Below are positions 9,894 to 16,922 of a DNA stretch of 64,000 bases, piece after piece. Within the stretch, counting starts at the first letter, position 1. Every line of letters starts with the position of its first letter. The notes beneath the pieces are model-generated. The model was not told the origin of the DNA and did not search any database. It saw only the letters and a list, made by a program, of their open reading frames with translations. The position numbers were made by a program, and so were the translations under genes. This stretch comes from Clostridia bacterium (GTDB lineage Bacteria; Bacillota; Clostridia; Christensenellales; Borkfalkiaceae), in assembly GCA_017399945.1 (NCBI GenBank), contig JAFQAQ010000019.1:1-64000 (forward strand), given 5' to 3'.

Positions 9894-9939
9894 TTGAATA
9901 ATATTTTTACAAATGTAAAAGGATTAAGGAGAATTACTA

Positions 9940-11598
9940 ATGAAAACGTTTAAACGAATTATAGTTGCGTTGTTGGCATTAATAATGACCGTAACTTTTA
10001 CCGGTTGTACTTCGGATGAAGTTAACGACGTGGTTAACAACGTGTTTGAAAACTATCAAAATATGAACAACACTGAAACAGGTTCGTATTCAAAGTTTAA
10101 AAATATTAACGTTCAATCTTCATATTTGGGGTATGGTTACGACGTTATTAACGATCCTTATATGGATATGGACAACATAAATTTAAGTTATCCTATAATA
10201 GACATGCAAAAGATTGATAATGTAAACTTGCTTATGCAAAAGGTTAATAATGGTAGTCTTACCGAAAGTTACGGTTCTACTATGAGTGAACTTTATAGTG
10301 ATTACGCAACTTCTATTAACGTATACGGAAAAGTGGGAAAGTTTTTCTCAGGTGGTTTAAAAACCGATTTTATAGGAAGTACTAGTGAAAAATCATATTG
10401 GTATTTTTATAAACTCTCTTATAATTTTAATTCATTTTATATACACATAACCGATACGATTGAGCAAATAAAACAAGTGTTGTCCGAAGGTTTTAAAAAC
10501 GACGTGAAAACGATGGATATAGAAAAACTTTTCGATAGATACGGCACCCATTTAATAAAAGAAGCAGCCATGGGTGGTAGAATAGAAAAAAGCGTAACTT
10601 ACTCGTCCGAAAGCAATACGAACAAAGAGTCTATGACCGCTGCGGTAAACACGCATATAAAAGCATTTGGCGCTTCAATCAACGCCGAAGCTTCCACGTC
10701 GGCTAATAACGCACTATCAGCAGAAAGCATAGAATCTAAAACAAAAATAACGCAACTTGGTGGTAAGGCAATTAGTTTAAGCGGGGATATGAACTACGAT
10801 AAGTGGGCGTCCTCGTTTGACGAAAGTTTGGATTATTCTGCTTTATGTGGAATAGTAGGCAACAATTCGTTAATCGGTTTGTGGGAACTTTTGCCCGAAG
10901 GGTACGAAGAAAGAGCAGAGCAAATAAAACAAAAGTTTATACAGTTAAGTGGCGATAGTTATAACGAACTTTGCGATATGTTTAAGCTAAAAGACATAGG
11001 TTCGGGTTCAGTTGATACAACTTGGAACACGATTAAAGTCACTATGCCCAAAATTAATACTCACGATAACAATAGATACAGTCCTAGCAAAGAAAACACT
11101 GAAGAAAAATGGATAGCCCGTCATAGTGGGTGGGAACTTGGTGAACTTTGTCTTTACGGTATGCAAGCTAAGGAAAATGGCGAAGGATACGTAATAAAAA
11201 ACAAACAAGACTTAGCGCTAAAATACAACGTTTTACATAATATTAACGATCTTCCGTTAGGAGACGGTATTGCTGAATCTCAAAAAATCTCGTCGGATTC
11301 TAGCACGGGCGTTGCAAATACGACTATAACGGAAACAGTAGGAAAGGGTGCTTATTGGGTTAGAATTACCTATACGGACGATAGTCAAACCATAGTAAAA
11401 AAAGTTGATTGTCTAAATGGCTCTACTCAAGGAAGTTACGTTGATTTGCTTGGTAATGACAGTATAGACCAGTCAAAAACCATAAAACAAATCGACGTGG
11501 TATTCGTGTATGAGTTATACGCTGGTGCGCCGGGTGTTCTAGGGATCTGGTGGGCAGATTATAGCAATTGGCGTTGTGAATATACTATAAAATTTTAA
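9940..11598 (+). CDS. MACPF (perforin-fold) domain lipoprotein
   Basis: The 552-residue protein starts with a lipoprotein signal: a basic N-terminus, a hydrophobic stretch, and TFTGC with C23 as the lipidated residue. The mid-region (about 60-345) carries the MACPF hallmark Y201-G-T-H-L-I followed by G212-G213, with the Ser/Thr/Asn-rich, alanine-rich helix-forming segments flanking it that become membrane hairpins in pore formers. Residues about 385-552 look like a separate beta-rich domain rich in Trp and Gly. MACPF proteins of known function form pores (perforin, complement C9) or act in adhesion. Bacterial ones are known in Bacteroidetes toxins and Chlamydia. A lipid-anchored form in a spore-forming Firmicute, beside a dedicated XRE gene, is unusual. 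Target and activity are unknown. Confidence 0.8.
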   Translation: MKTFKRIIVALLALIMTVTFTGCTSDEVNDVVNNVFENYQNMNNTETGSYSKFKNINVQSSYLGYGYDVINDPYMDMDNINLSYPIIDMQKIDNVNLLMQKVNNGSLTESYGSTMSELYSDYATSINVYGKVGKFFSGGLKTDFIGSTSEKSYWYFYKLSYNFNSFYIHITDTIEQIKQVLSEGFKNDVKTMDIEKLFDRYGTHLIKEAAMGGRIEKSVTYSSESNTNKESMTAAVNTHIKAFGASINAEASTSANNALSAESIESKTKITQLGGKAISLSGDMNYDKWASSFDESLDYSALCGIVGNNSLIGLWELLPEGYEERAEQIKQKFIQLSGDSYNELCDMFKLKDIGSGSVDTTWNTIKVTMPKINTHDNNRYSPSKENTEEKWIARHSGWELGELCLYGMQAKENGEGYVIKNKQDLALKYNVLHNINDLPLGDGIAESQKISSDSSTGVANTTITETVGKGAYWVRITYTDDSQTIVKKVDCLNGSTQGSYVDLLGNDSIDQSKTIKQIDVVFVYELYAGAPGVLGIWWADYSNWRCEYTIKF

Positions 11599-11602
11599 TA
11601 AT

Positions 11603-11640
11603 AAAAAGCGCACGACAATGCGCGTTTCCCTTAGGGATTT
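11603..11640 (+). repeat. left inverted repeat of the acetyltransferase cassette
   Basis: It starts AAAAAGCGCACG and ends GCGTTTCCCTTAGGGATTT. Both segments occur exactly, in reverse complement, at 12755-12795; the middle few bases differ. The outer part also forms a small hairpin, GCGCA/TGCGC, that could help end the MACPF transcript. Confidence 0.7.
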
Positions 11641-11652
11641 TTTAGGAACTAT

Positions 11653-11684
11653 AAAAGGATAGCAAAAAATTTTGCTATCCTTTT
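11653..11684. terminator. strong hairpin terminator after the MACPF gene
   Basis: AAAAGGATAGCAAAA pairs with TTTTGCTATCCTTTT around an AA turn, followed by CTTTTTG on the plus strand. Confidence 0.85.
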
Positions 11685-11793
11685 CTTTTTGCTTCGCAAA
11701 ACACACGACTTTCTTTTGAAAGTATAGTGTGCTACACTTTTGAAAATTTTTCCACAAAGAATATCAAATCGATAAATTGGAATTTGAAAACAA

Positions 11794-11823
11794 GAGCAGT
11801 GCACATGCAAACGCACACTGCTC
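11794..11823. terminator. terminator at the 3' end of the acetyltransferase gene
   Basis: GAGCAGTG / CACTGCTC stem with an A/C-rich loop, 12 bases past the acetyltransferase stop. A T6 run follows on the plus strand, and TTGTTTTC follows on the minus strand. Confidence 0.6.
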
Positions 11824-11834
11824 CGTTTTTTCTT

Positions 11835-12464
11835 TTAGTTAAAAAGTTGTCCTGGAAGTTTTAATTTTTCTTTGTATGAAAATGTTTTGTCAAATTCTTC
11901 GGCTTCTTGTTCATTAACGAAGTATCCTTGTGGCGGGGCATACTCCCCAGTGATGCCATCAAGATATCCTGGAATTAATTCTTTACAAAGAAAGAAGGAT
12001 GAATCTGCACCATCGGGCAAACCGTGATAACGAATACCAAAATCTCTGGCAAAAGTAAAACCGCTTTTTCCATAGAAATGGATATTGCCTTCAAAGCACA
12101 GTGCGCCACAACCGAATTCCGTTGCTTTTTCTAAGGAATAATCCAACAGGATTTTACCATATCCTTGTCGTTTCAAATCGGGGATAATACAGATTGGACC
12201 CATTGTCATAATGGGAACATCTTTACCATTATCTGTTTTGATGACCGCTCGCATAAACATATTTTGCCCAATTATTTTTCCGTCTTTCTCCATTACAAAA
12301 TGAAGTTCTGGAACAAAGGCTTCATCATTTCTGAGTTGATTGAGTACATAATGCTCTAAACAACCTGGACGGTACACATTCCAAAATGATTCTCTTACAA
12401 GAGTTTCAACTTCTCTGTATTCTTCTTTTCTTTCTAAACGAATGATGTAGTCATTTTTATTCAT
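11835..12464 (-). CDS. GNAT-family N-acetyltransferase
   Basis: A 209-residue acetyl-CoA-dependent acetyltransferase. The GNAT core is at about residues 8-150, with the acetyl-CoA pyrophosphate loop R99-Q-G-Y-G103 (motif A) preceded by the beta-4 strand GPICIIPD, and FYGKSGF as the motif B region. The closest pattern is the YhbS-like predicted acetyltransferases; the substrate cannot be named. AGGAGG precedes the start. It lies in a small cassette with its own promoter, a leader that looks regulatory, and flanking inverted repeats. This resembles the arrangement of acquired resistance genes, but resistance is only a guess. Confidence 0.85.
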   Translation of the reverse strand: MNKNDYIIRLERKEEYREVETLVRESFWNVYRPGCLEHYVLNQLRNDEAFVPELHFVMEKDGKIIGQNMFMRAVIKTDNGKDVPIMTMGPICIIPDLKRQGYGKILLDYSLEKATEFGCGALCFEGNIHFYGKSGFTFARDFGIRYHGLPDGADSSFFLCKELIPGYLDGITGEYAPPQGYFVNEQEAEEFDKTFSYKEKLKLPGQLFN

Positions 12465-12496
12465 TGTTTTTCCTCCTGATGATTGTTGACTCCAAT

Positions 12497-12540
12497 ACTG
12501 GGAGGTTTGTGCGAGACTGTATTTGCACTAACCTCCCAGT
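12497..12540 (-). promoter_or_regulatory. 16-bp leader hairpin upstream of the acetyltransferase
   Basis: The arms ACTGGGAGGTTTGTGC (12497-12512) and GCACTAACCTCCCAGT (12525-12540) pair with one mismatch around a 12-base loop. On the minus strand the distal arm carries CCTCC, which could also pair with the AGGAGG ribosome site just before the gene. This suggests translational attenuation. No T-run follows, so it is not a plain terminator. Confidence 0.55.
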
Positions 12541-12578
12541 TAGAATACAATCTCCAGTGTTTTGATTATTTTCTTCAA
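12540..12578 (-). CDS. possible 12-codon leader peptide
   Basis: A TTG start eight bases after AGGAG (minus strand), reading LKKIIKTLEIVF (first residue Met in practice), then TAA. The stop codon touches the first base of the leader hairpin. This spacing is what ribosome-mediated attenuators show. There is no comparative support, so treat it as a candidate only. Confidence 0.3.
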   Translation of the reverse strand: MKKIIKTLEIVF

Positions 12579-12660
12579 AAAGCAATCTCCTTTAAAATAT
12601 TTATAATCAAGCCTTTTGGCAGATTATCCTTTAGATAAATTCTTATTTATCGGTGAGTTT

Positions 12661-12689
12661 ATTGTACCACAAATTAATATTTTATGCAA
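12661..12689 (-). promoter_or_regulatory. promoter of the acetyltransferase gene
   Basis: Minus-strand TTGCAT (12684-12689), 17-base spacer, TACAAT (12661-12666). It implies an untranslated leader of about 190 bases, which holds the leader ORF and hairpin. Confidence 0.7.
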
Positions 12690-12710
12690 CTTGTTATGCG
12701 TGGTAAAAGA

Positions 12711-12737
12711 AAACTCGACTTATGATAAGTCGAGTTT
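12711..12737. terminator. terminator at the promoter end of the cassette
   Basis: AAACTCGACTTA-TGA-TAAGTCGAGTTT. It insulates the acetyltransferase promoter from the tRNA cluster. Confidence 0.7.
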
Positions 12738-12754
12738 TATAATTTATTAAATTT

Positions 12755-12795
12755 AAATCCCTAAGGGAAACGCCCTAAACGCCGTGCGCTTTTTT
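12755..12795 (-). repeat. right inverted repeat of the acetyltransferase cassette
   Basis: Contains AAATCCCTAAGGGAAACGC and CGTGCGCTTTTT, the exact reverse complements of both ends of 11603-11640. Confidence 0.7.
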
Positions 12796-12804
12796 AATGT
12801 AAAA

Positions 12805-12835
12805 AAAGAACGATTACTAAAAGTAATCGTTCTTT
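12805..12835 (-). terminator. terminator of the tRNA cluster
   Basis: AAAGAACGATTACT / AGTAATCGTTCTTT stem followed on the minus strand by a seven-base T run. It begins right at the CCA end of tRNA-Lys(CTT). Confidence 0.9.
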
Positions 12836-12910
12836 GGTCCGCCCACGGGGACTCGAACCCAGGACCCACTGATTAAGAGTCAGTTGCTCTACCAACTGAG
12901 CTATGGGCGG
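12835..12910 (-). tRNA. tRNA-Lys(CTT)
   Basis: 76 nt, CCA encoded. Acceptor CCGCCCA / TGGGCGG, anticodon loop CTCTTAA. Last gene of the minus-strand tRNA cluster. Confidence 0.95.
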
Positions 12911-12914
12911 AAAA

Positions 12915-12939
12915 AACTTTCCTTGTAAAAAGGAAAGTT
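12915..12939 (-). terminator. intrinsic terminator inside the tRNA cluster
   Basis: AACTTTCC / GGAAAGTT stem followed on the minus strand by six T, placed between tRNA-Lys(TTT) and tRNA-Lys(CTT). The T run ends only four to five bases before tRNA-Lys(CTT), so it should limit expression of that last tRNA. Confidence 0.7.
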
Positions 12940-13014
12940 GGTGGCTCATCGGGGAATCGAACCCCGGACACCATGATTAAAAGTCATGTGCTCTACCGTC
13001 TGAGCTAATGAACC
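12939..13014 (-). tRNA. tRNA-Lys(TTT)
   Basis: 76 nt with encoded CCA. Anticodon stem CATGA / TCATG, loop CTTTTAA. Confidence 0.95.
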
Positions 13015-13018
13015 AAAT

Positions 13019-13093
13019 TGGCAGGGGTGGCAGGATTTGAACCTACGAATGACGGAATCAAAATCCGTTGCCTTACCGCTTGGCGACACCCCT
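13019..13093 (-). tRNA. tRNA-Gln(TTG)
   Basis: 75 nt with encoded CCA. Acceptor AGGGGTG / CACCCCT, anticodon loop TTTTGAT. Its body closely resembles tRNA-Gln(CTG) at 36522. Confidence 0.95.
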
Positions 13094-13112
13094 ATTTATA
13101 TTAAATTGATTG

Positions 13113-13190
13113 TGGGGCGGGTGATGGGAATCGAACCCACGACCTCAAGGACCACAATCTTGCGCTCTAACCAACTGAGCTACACCCGCC
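13113..13190 (-). tRNA. tRNA-His(GTG)
   Basis: 78 nt including the extra 5' G (position -1) facing discriminator C, as expected for tRNA-His. Anticodon loop TTGTGGT; CCA encoded. Confidence 0.95.
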
Positions 13191-13192
13191 AT

Positions 13193-13269
13193 TGGCGCGC
13201 CTGAAGGGATTCGAACCCCTGACCCTCGGCTTAGAAGGCCGATGCTCTATCCAACTGAGCTACAGACAC
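13193..13269 (-). tRNA. tRNA-Arg(TCT)
   Basis: 77 nt with encoded CCA. Anticodon stem TCGGC / GCCGA, loop CTTCTAA. The acceptor GTGTCTG pairs with CAGGCGC through two G-T pairs. Confidence 0.93.
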
Positions 13270-13294
13270 ATATTTGCCTATTGCCTAAATGCAT

Positions 13295-13368
<74 letters not shown>

Positions 13369-13396
13369 ACGTCGTTTCCCAAGACAATGCTTATAC

Positions 13397-13425
13397 ATTT
13401 TATCAAAATGTTTTATTTGTGTCAA
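13397..13425 (-). promoter_or_regulatory. promoter of the tRNA cluster
   Basis: Minus-strand TTGACA (13420-13425), 17-base spacer, TAAAAT (13397-13402), about 28 bases before tRNA-Gly. Confidence 0.8.
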
Positions 13426-13525
13426 CTGTTTGTAAAATAAATTTTCAAATATTTATCTAATATTTTTCATAAAAACAAAAGGAGGCGTAAAAAAGCAAAT
13501 AGACGACAAAAATTTTGAATATTCT

Positions 13526-13554
13526 TTGACATATTTAAGTATATATTGTATAAT
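13526..13554 (+). promoter_or_regulatory. consensus promoter of pgcA
   Basis: Perfect TTGACA (13526-13531), 17-base spacer, perfect TATAAT (13549-13554). Confidence 0.9.
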
Positions 13555-13588
13555 ATAGCGTAGATTGTTTTAAAATAGGCGGAGTCTT

Positions 13589-15295
13589 ATGTACAAATAT
13601 TTATACAAAGAATGGACTGAAAGCTTAAAGCTTACCGAAGAAGAAAGAAAGGAACTTTTGCAAATAACCGACGAAAAGGAAATCGAAAACCGTTTTGGCA
13701 AGGATTTAGAATTCGGCACGGCGGGTATGCGAGGATTTATTGGTCTTGGCACTAATATGATGAACGTATACACGGTAAGAAAAGCAACGCAAGGTTTATC
13801 AGAATATATAAAAGGTCTTGGCGAACAAGCAAAAGAGCGTGGCGTAGTGATTTCTTACGACACTAGAAGAAAATCATACGAATTTGCGTATAACGCGGCA
13901 ATCGTGCTTGCAACCAACGGAATAAAAGCGCATTTATTTTCGGACGTTCACCCCGTACCCATGCTATCTTACGCGGTAAGGGAACTTAAAACGGTTGCCG
14001 GCATAATGATAACGGCAAGTCACAACCCAAAAGAATACAACGGATATAAACTTTACGGCGAAGACGGTGCGCAAATGTCAATTTCTGCCACCAACGAAAT
14101 AGTTAAGTATATCGACGCGATAGGCAGTCCTTTGTCGGACAAAATTCTTTTTGACGAAAAGTTTGAAAAGAAGATAAAAAAAGTAAAAAAGTCGGTTGAT
14201 AGAAAATATTATAAAACCATCAAAAAACTTTGTTTATCCCAAAAAGAATTAAGAAAGTATGGCAAGCAACTTAAAATCGTGTATACTCCCGTTCACGGAA
14301 GTGGTTACGTTCCTGTAACTACCATACTTAAAAAGATAGGTATAAAACCCATCGTAGTAGAAGAACAGATTAGAAAGGATACGGAATTTTCTACGGTAGA
14401 AATACCCAATCCAGAACATAAAGAAACGCTCACCTTAGGAATAAAACTAGCAGATTTCAGAAATGCCGACGTAGTATTCGGCACCGATCCCGATTGCGAT
14501 AGACTTGGCGTGGCAATAAGGGACGACGGAGGGGACTTCGTTGCGCTCACAGGCAACCAAACGGGCGTGTTGCTTTTAGATTACGTTCTTTTAAGATTAA
14601 AAGAATCTGGCAAACTAAACAAAAAAGGTTTTGCAGTAAAAAGTTTCGTAACCACGAGTTTAGCTAAACTCATTGCAAAAACCTACGGCGTAGAACTTAT
14701 GGAAGTTCCCGTTGGATTTAAGTTTATCGGCGAAAAGATAAAACAACTAGACGATACGGGTATGCGTAACTTTATCTTTGGTTTTGAAGAAAGTTGCGGA
14801 TATTTAAGGGGAACTCACTGTCGTGATAAAGACGCGGTCGTTGCAAGTATGTTATTTGCTGAAATGTGTTGTTATTACGCTTATAACCAAATGAGCGTTT
14901 ACGACAGACTAAAAGACATATACGCAAGATACGGCTACGTTTACGACACTAACGTAAGCACTGCGTATAGCGGAATTAATGCAATGCGTGATATGATTGC
15001 AGTCGTTGATAAAATAAAGCAAACCCAAATCCAAAATATTGGCGAAGTTACGGTAGAAGCGGTTAGGGACTATTCAGTTTTAAAAAGAACGCTTAAAGAC
15101 GGAACGGTTGAAGATATGGAAGGGGATAGCGTAAACGCAGTTTACTACGAACTATGCAACGGTGGTTTCGTGTGCGTTCGTCCAAGCGGAACGGAACCTA
15201 AATTAAAAGTTTATTATTCAGTTCCCGCAAAAGATAGACACACTGCAACCGAACTCTTTTCCAAAATTAAACAAGATTTTGAAAGATATTTATAA
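13589..15295 (+). CDS. pgcA: phosphoglucomutase / phosphomannomutase (PgcA type)
   Basis: Interconverts glucose-1-phosphate and glucose-6-phosphate for cell-wall precursors and glycogen. At 568 residues it has the family length for Firmicute PgcA. The phosphoserine loop is T142-A-S144-H-N-P with Ser144 as the phospho-carrier. The metal loop is D300-x-D302-x-D304. FGFEESCG forms the sugar-binding loop, and RPSGTEPKLKVYY is the C-terminal phosphate-binding loop. It is a single gene with a consensus promoter and a weak terminator. Confidence 0.95.
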   Translation: MYKYLYKEWTESLKLTEEERKELLQITDEKEIENRFGKDLEFGTAGMRGFIGLGTNMMNVYTVRKATQGLSEYIKGLGEQAKERGVVISYDTRRKSYEFAYNAAIVLATNGIKAHLFSDVHPVPMLSYAVRELKTVAGIMITASHNPKEYNGYKLYGEDGAQMSISATNEIVKYIDAIGSPLSDKILFDEKFEKKIKKVKKSVDRKYYKTIKKLCLSQKELRKYGKQLKIVYTPVHGSGYVPVTTILKKIGIKPIVVEEQIRKDTEFSTVEIPNPEHKETLTLGIKLADFRNADVVFGTDPDCDRLGVAIRDDGGDFVALTGNQTGVLLLDYVLLRLKESGKLNKKGFAVKSFVTTSLAKLIAKTYGVELMEVPVGFKFIGEKIKQLDDTGMRNFIFGFEESCGYLRGTHCRDKDAVVASMLFAEMCCYYAYNQMSVYDRLKDIYARYGYVYDTNVSTAYSGINAMRDMIAVVDKIKQTQIQNIGEVTVEAVRDYSVLKRTLKDGTVEDMEGDSVNAVYYELCNGGFVCVRPSGTEPKLKVYYSVPAKDRHTATELFSKIKQDFERYL

Positions 15296-15314
15296 ACAAC
15301 AATAAATAATATAA

Positions 15315-15338
15315 AAAGCACCGACAATTCGGTGCTTT
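15315..15338 (+). terminator. weak hairpin after pgcA
   Basis: AAAGCACCGA / TCGGTGCTTT with a CAAT loop and only a short T run. Some read-through into the MFS gene is likely. Confidence 0.5.
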
Positions 15339-15351
15339 AAAGTTAGAGAAA

Positions 15352-16581
15352 ATGCCACATTTAAAGATTTCCAACAAAAAACAAAACGCATTGATATTTT
15401 TGTGTTGGCTAATGTATACCATAGCCTATCTAGGAAGATACAGTTATAATTCCAACATAAAAATAATCGGCGAATATTTCTCGCAAGGAAAGGACGCTAC
15501 GGGGTTAGTTAGTTCTATGTTCTTTTTCTTTTACGGCGCAGGTCAAATAATAAACGGCTTGCTATGTAAAAGGTATAACAAAAGAATAATGCTATCCTTA
15601 TCGTTAATCGTTTCGGCTATAATAAACCTAGTAATCGCACTGGGCGTGCACTTTACTTACTTTAAGTTTTTATGGTTACTAAACGGCGTTTCTCAATCTA
15701 TTTTATGGTCGTCGTTAATACTAGTACTAAGCGAAAATTTAGATGACCAACACCTTAAAAAAGCAATAGTAGTAATGAGCACTTGCGTGCCGGCAGGTAC
15801 TTTTTTAGCTTACGGTGCAAGCGCGCTCTTTTCCACCTTCACTAGTTATAACGCAAGCTTTTTATTGGCGGCGGTTGGTATGAGTGTCGTTGGTATATTA
15901 TGGTTTTTTACCGAAACCAAGGTAACTTGCCCCACCGTAAAAGTAACGGAAAAGGTTGGCGAGCAACCCAAACAAAAAAACAAACTTGCAAGCTCGCTTA
16001 TCGTAACCATTATTATAATATGCGTTTTTGCAATTATATGCAATCTCGTTAAGGACGGCTTGCAAACTTGGACGCCCGATATCTTGGGTAAAAAATTCAC
16101 CTTGCCAAACAGCCTTTCTATAATGTTAACCCTATTACTGCCGTTAGTAGGCGTGCTCGGTGCAACCATAGCAGTAAAAGTTCAGTCTATAATCAAAAAC
16201 TACGTTGTGGTTTTAGGTATATTCTTCTTGGTTGCAGGCGCGTTGCTAACTGCCGTAATACTACTTATGAACGTTCATTGGGTACCCGTAATTGCTTGTA
16301 TGTCGATAGCATTTTGCATGTCGCAGGGGATGAACAACGTTATCACGAGTATAGCCCCCTTACAGTTAAGGGACAAAATAAACTCTGGCACGATAACAGG
16401 CGTTTTCAACGGCTGTTGCTACGTTGGTAGTACCATAAGTGGATACGGTCTTGGCAGTTTAGTAGAAAGCAGTGGTAATTGGAACGTAATCTTTTGGCTA
16501 ATGGTTGCCCTATGCGCAATAGCAGTAATCGTATCGATAATATACCTACTGTTTTCCAAACGAAAACAAAAACAAGTATAA
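15352..16581 (+). CDS. MFS transporter, GlpT/UhpT-like
   Basis: The 409-residue protein has about twelve hydrophobic helices and a long central loop near residue 205 (KVTEKVGEQPKQKNK). The start of the second helix region (YLGRYSYNSNIKIIGEYF) and the FFYGAGQIINGLL segment resemble the organophosphate:phosphate antiporter branch, which includes GlpT and UhpT. A sugar-phosphate substrate would fit its position after pgcA but is not shown. The ribosome site is weak (AGAG), and the gene may rely on read-through from pgcA. Confidence 0.75.
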   Translation: MPHLKISNKKQNALIFLCWLMYTIAYLGRYSYNSNIKIIGEYFSQGKDATGLVSSMFFFFYGAGQIINGLLCKRYNKRIMLSLSLIVSAIINLVIALGVHFTYFKFLWLLNGVSQSILWSSLILVLSENLDDQHLKKAIVVMSTCVPAGTFLAYGASALFSTFTSYNASFLLAAVGMSVVGILWFFTETKVTCPTVKVTEKVGEQPKQKNKLASSLIVTIIIICVFAIICNLVKDGLQTWTPDILGKKFTLPNSLSIMLTLLLPLVGVLGATIAVKVQSIIKNYVVVLGIFFLVAGALLTAVILLMNVHWVPVIACMSIAFCMSQGMNNVITSIAPLQLRDKINSGTITGVFNGCCYVGSTISGYGLGSLVESSGNWNVIFWLMVALCAIAVIVSIIYLLFSKRKQKQV

Positions 16582-16589
16582 AACTAAAA

Positions 16590-16616
16590 ACGCCCGACGT
16601 TAGTTACGTCGGGCGT
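16590..16616. terminator. bidirectional terminator
   Basis: ACGCCCGACGT / ACGTCGGGCGT stem followed by AATTTTTTT on the plus strand. It also serves the convergent XRE gene. Confidence 0.85.
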
Positions 16617-16623
16617 AATTTTT

Positions 16624-16830
16624 TTAATAATCATTTCTACCTAAAAGATAATCAACGGAAACGTCGAGCACGTCTGCAATAGCAACCAGCGTTTTAAGCG
16701 TAGGTTGGCTAGTACCTTTTTCGTATCTAGTATACGAAGGCTGTGTAATCCCAAGTTTATCAGCAAAAACCCTTTGAGTTAACCCCAAAGCCTTGCGTTC
16801 TTGCTTTAACCTTTCTTGAAAAATCTTCAT
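16624..16830 (-). CDS. small XRE-family repressor
   Basis: The 68-residue protein is essentially one HTH_3 domain (LGLTQRVFADKLGITQPSYTRYEKGTSQPT), ending in VDYLLGRNDY, a tail common in Cro/CI-like proteins of Firmicutes. It is divergent from the membrane protein at 16923. The shared 92-base gap holds a consensus promoter overlapped by a long dyad of AGTTTGCTAT words, almost surely its operator. Confidence 0.9.
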   Translation of the reverse strand: MKIFQERLKQERKALGLTQRVFADKLGITQPSYTRYEKGTSQPTLKTLVAIADVLDVSVDYLLGRNDY

Positions 16831-16848
16831 TTTAAATCCCCTATCTTG

Positions 16849-16899
16849 TTGACAATTATAACAGTTTGCTATATAATTATTTCAAAATATAGCAAACTG
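16849..16899 (+). promoter_or_regulatory. consensus promoter overlapped by a 13-bp-arm operator
   Basis: TTGACA (16849-16854), 17-base spacer, TATAAT (16872-16877). Inverted arms CAGTTTGCTATAT (16862-16874) and ATATAGCAAACTG (16887-16899) span the -10 box and the start point. The right arm also belongs to the smaller palindrome ATAGCA-AAC-TGCTAT. Confidence 0.8.
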
Positions 16900-16922
16900 C
16901 TATCAAAAAAAAGGAAAAACAA

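Larger units (their letters stand above)
11603..12795. mobile_element. candidate transposase-less cassette carrying an acetyltransferase
   Basis: About 1.2 kb bounded by imperfect inverted repeats (11603-11640 and 12755-12795). Inside, in order: a hairpin terminator, a second hairpin, one minus-strand acetyltransferase gene, a long leader with a hairpin, a complete promoter, and another terminator. No transposase or recombinase is present and no clear target duplication is seen. The gene's codon choice looks unlike the neighbouring core genes. It could be a non-autonomous element, or simply an insertion flanked by duplicated terminator DNA. Confidence 0.4.
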
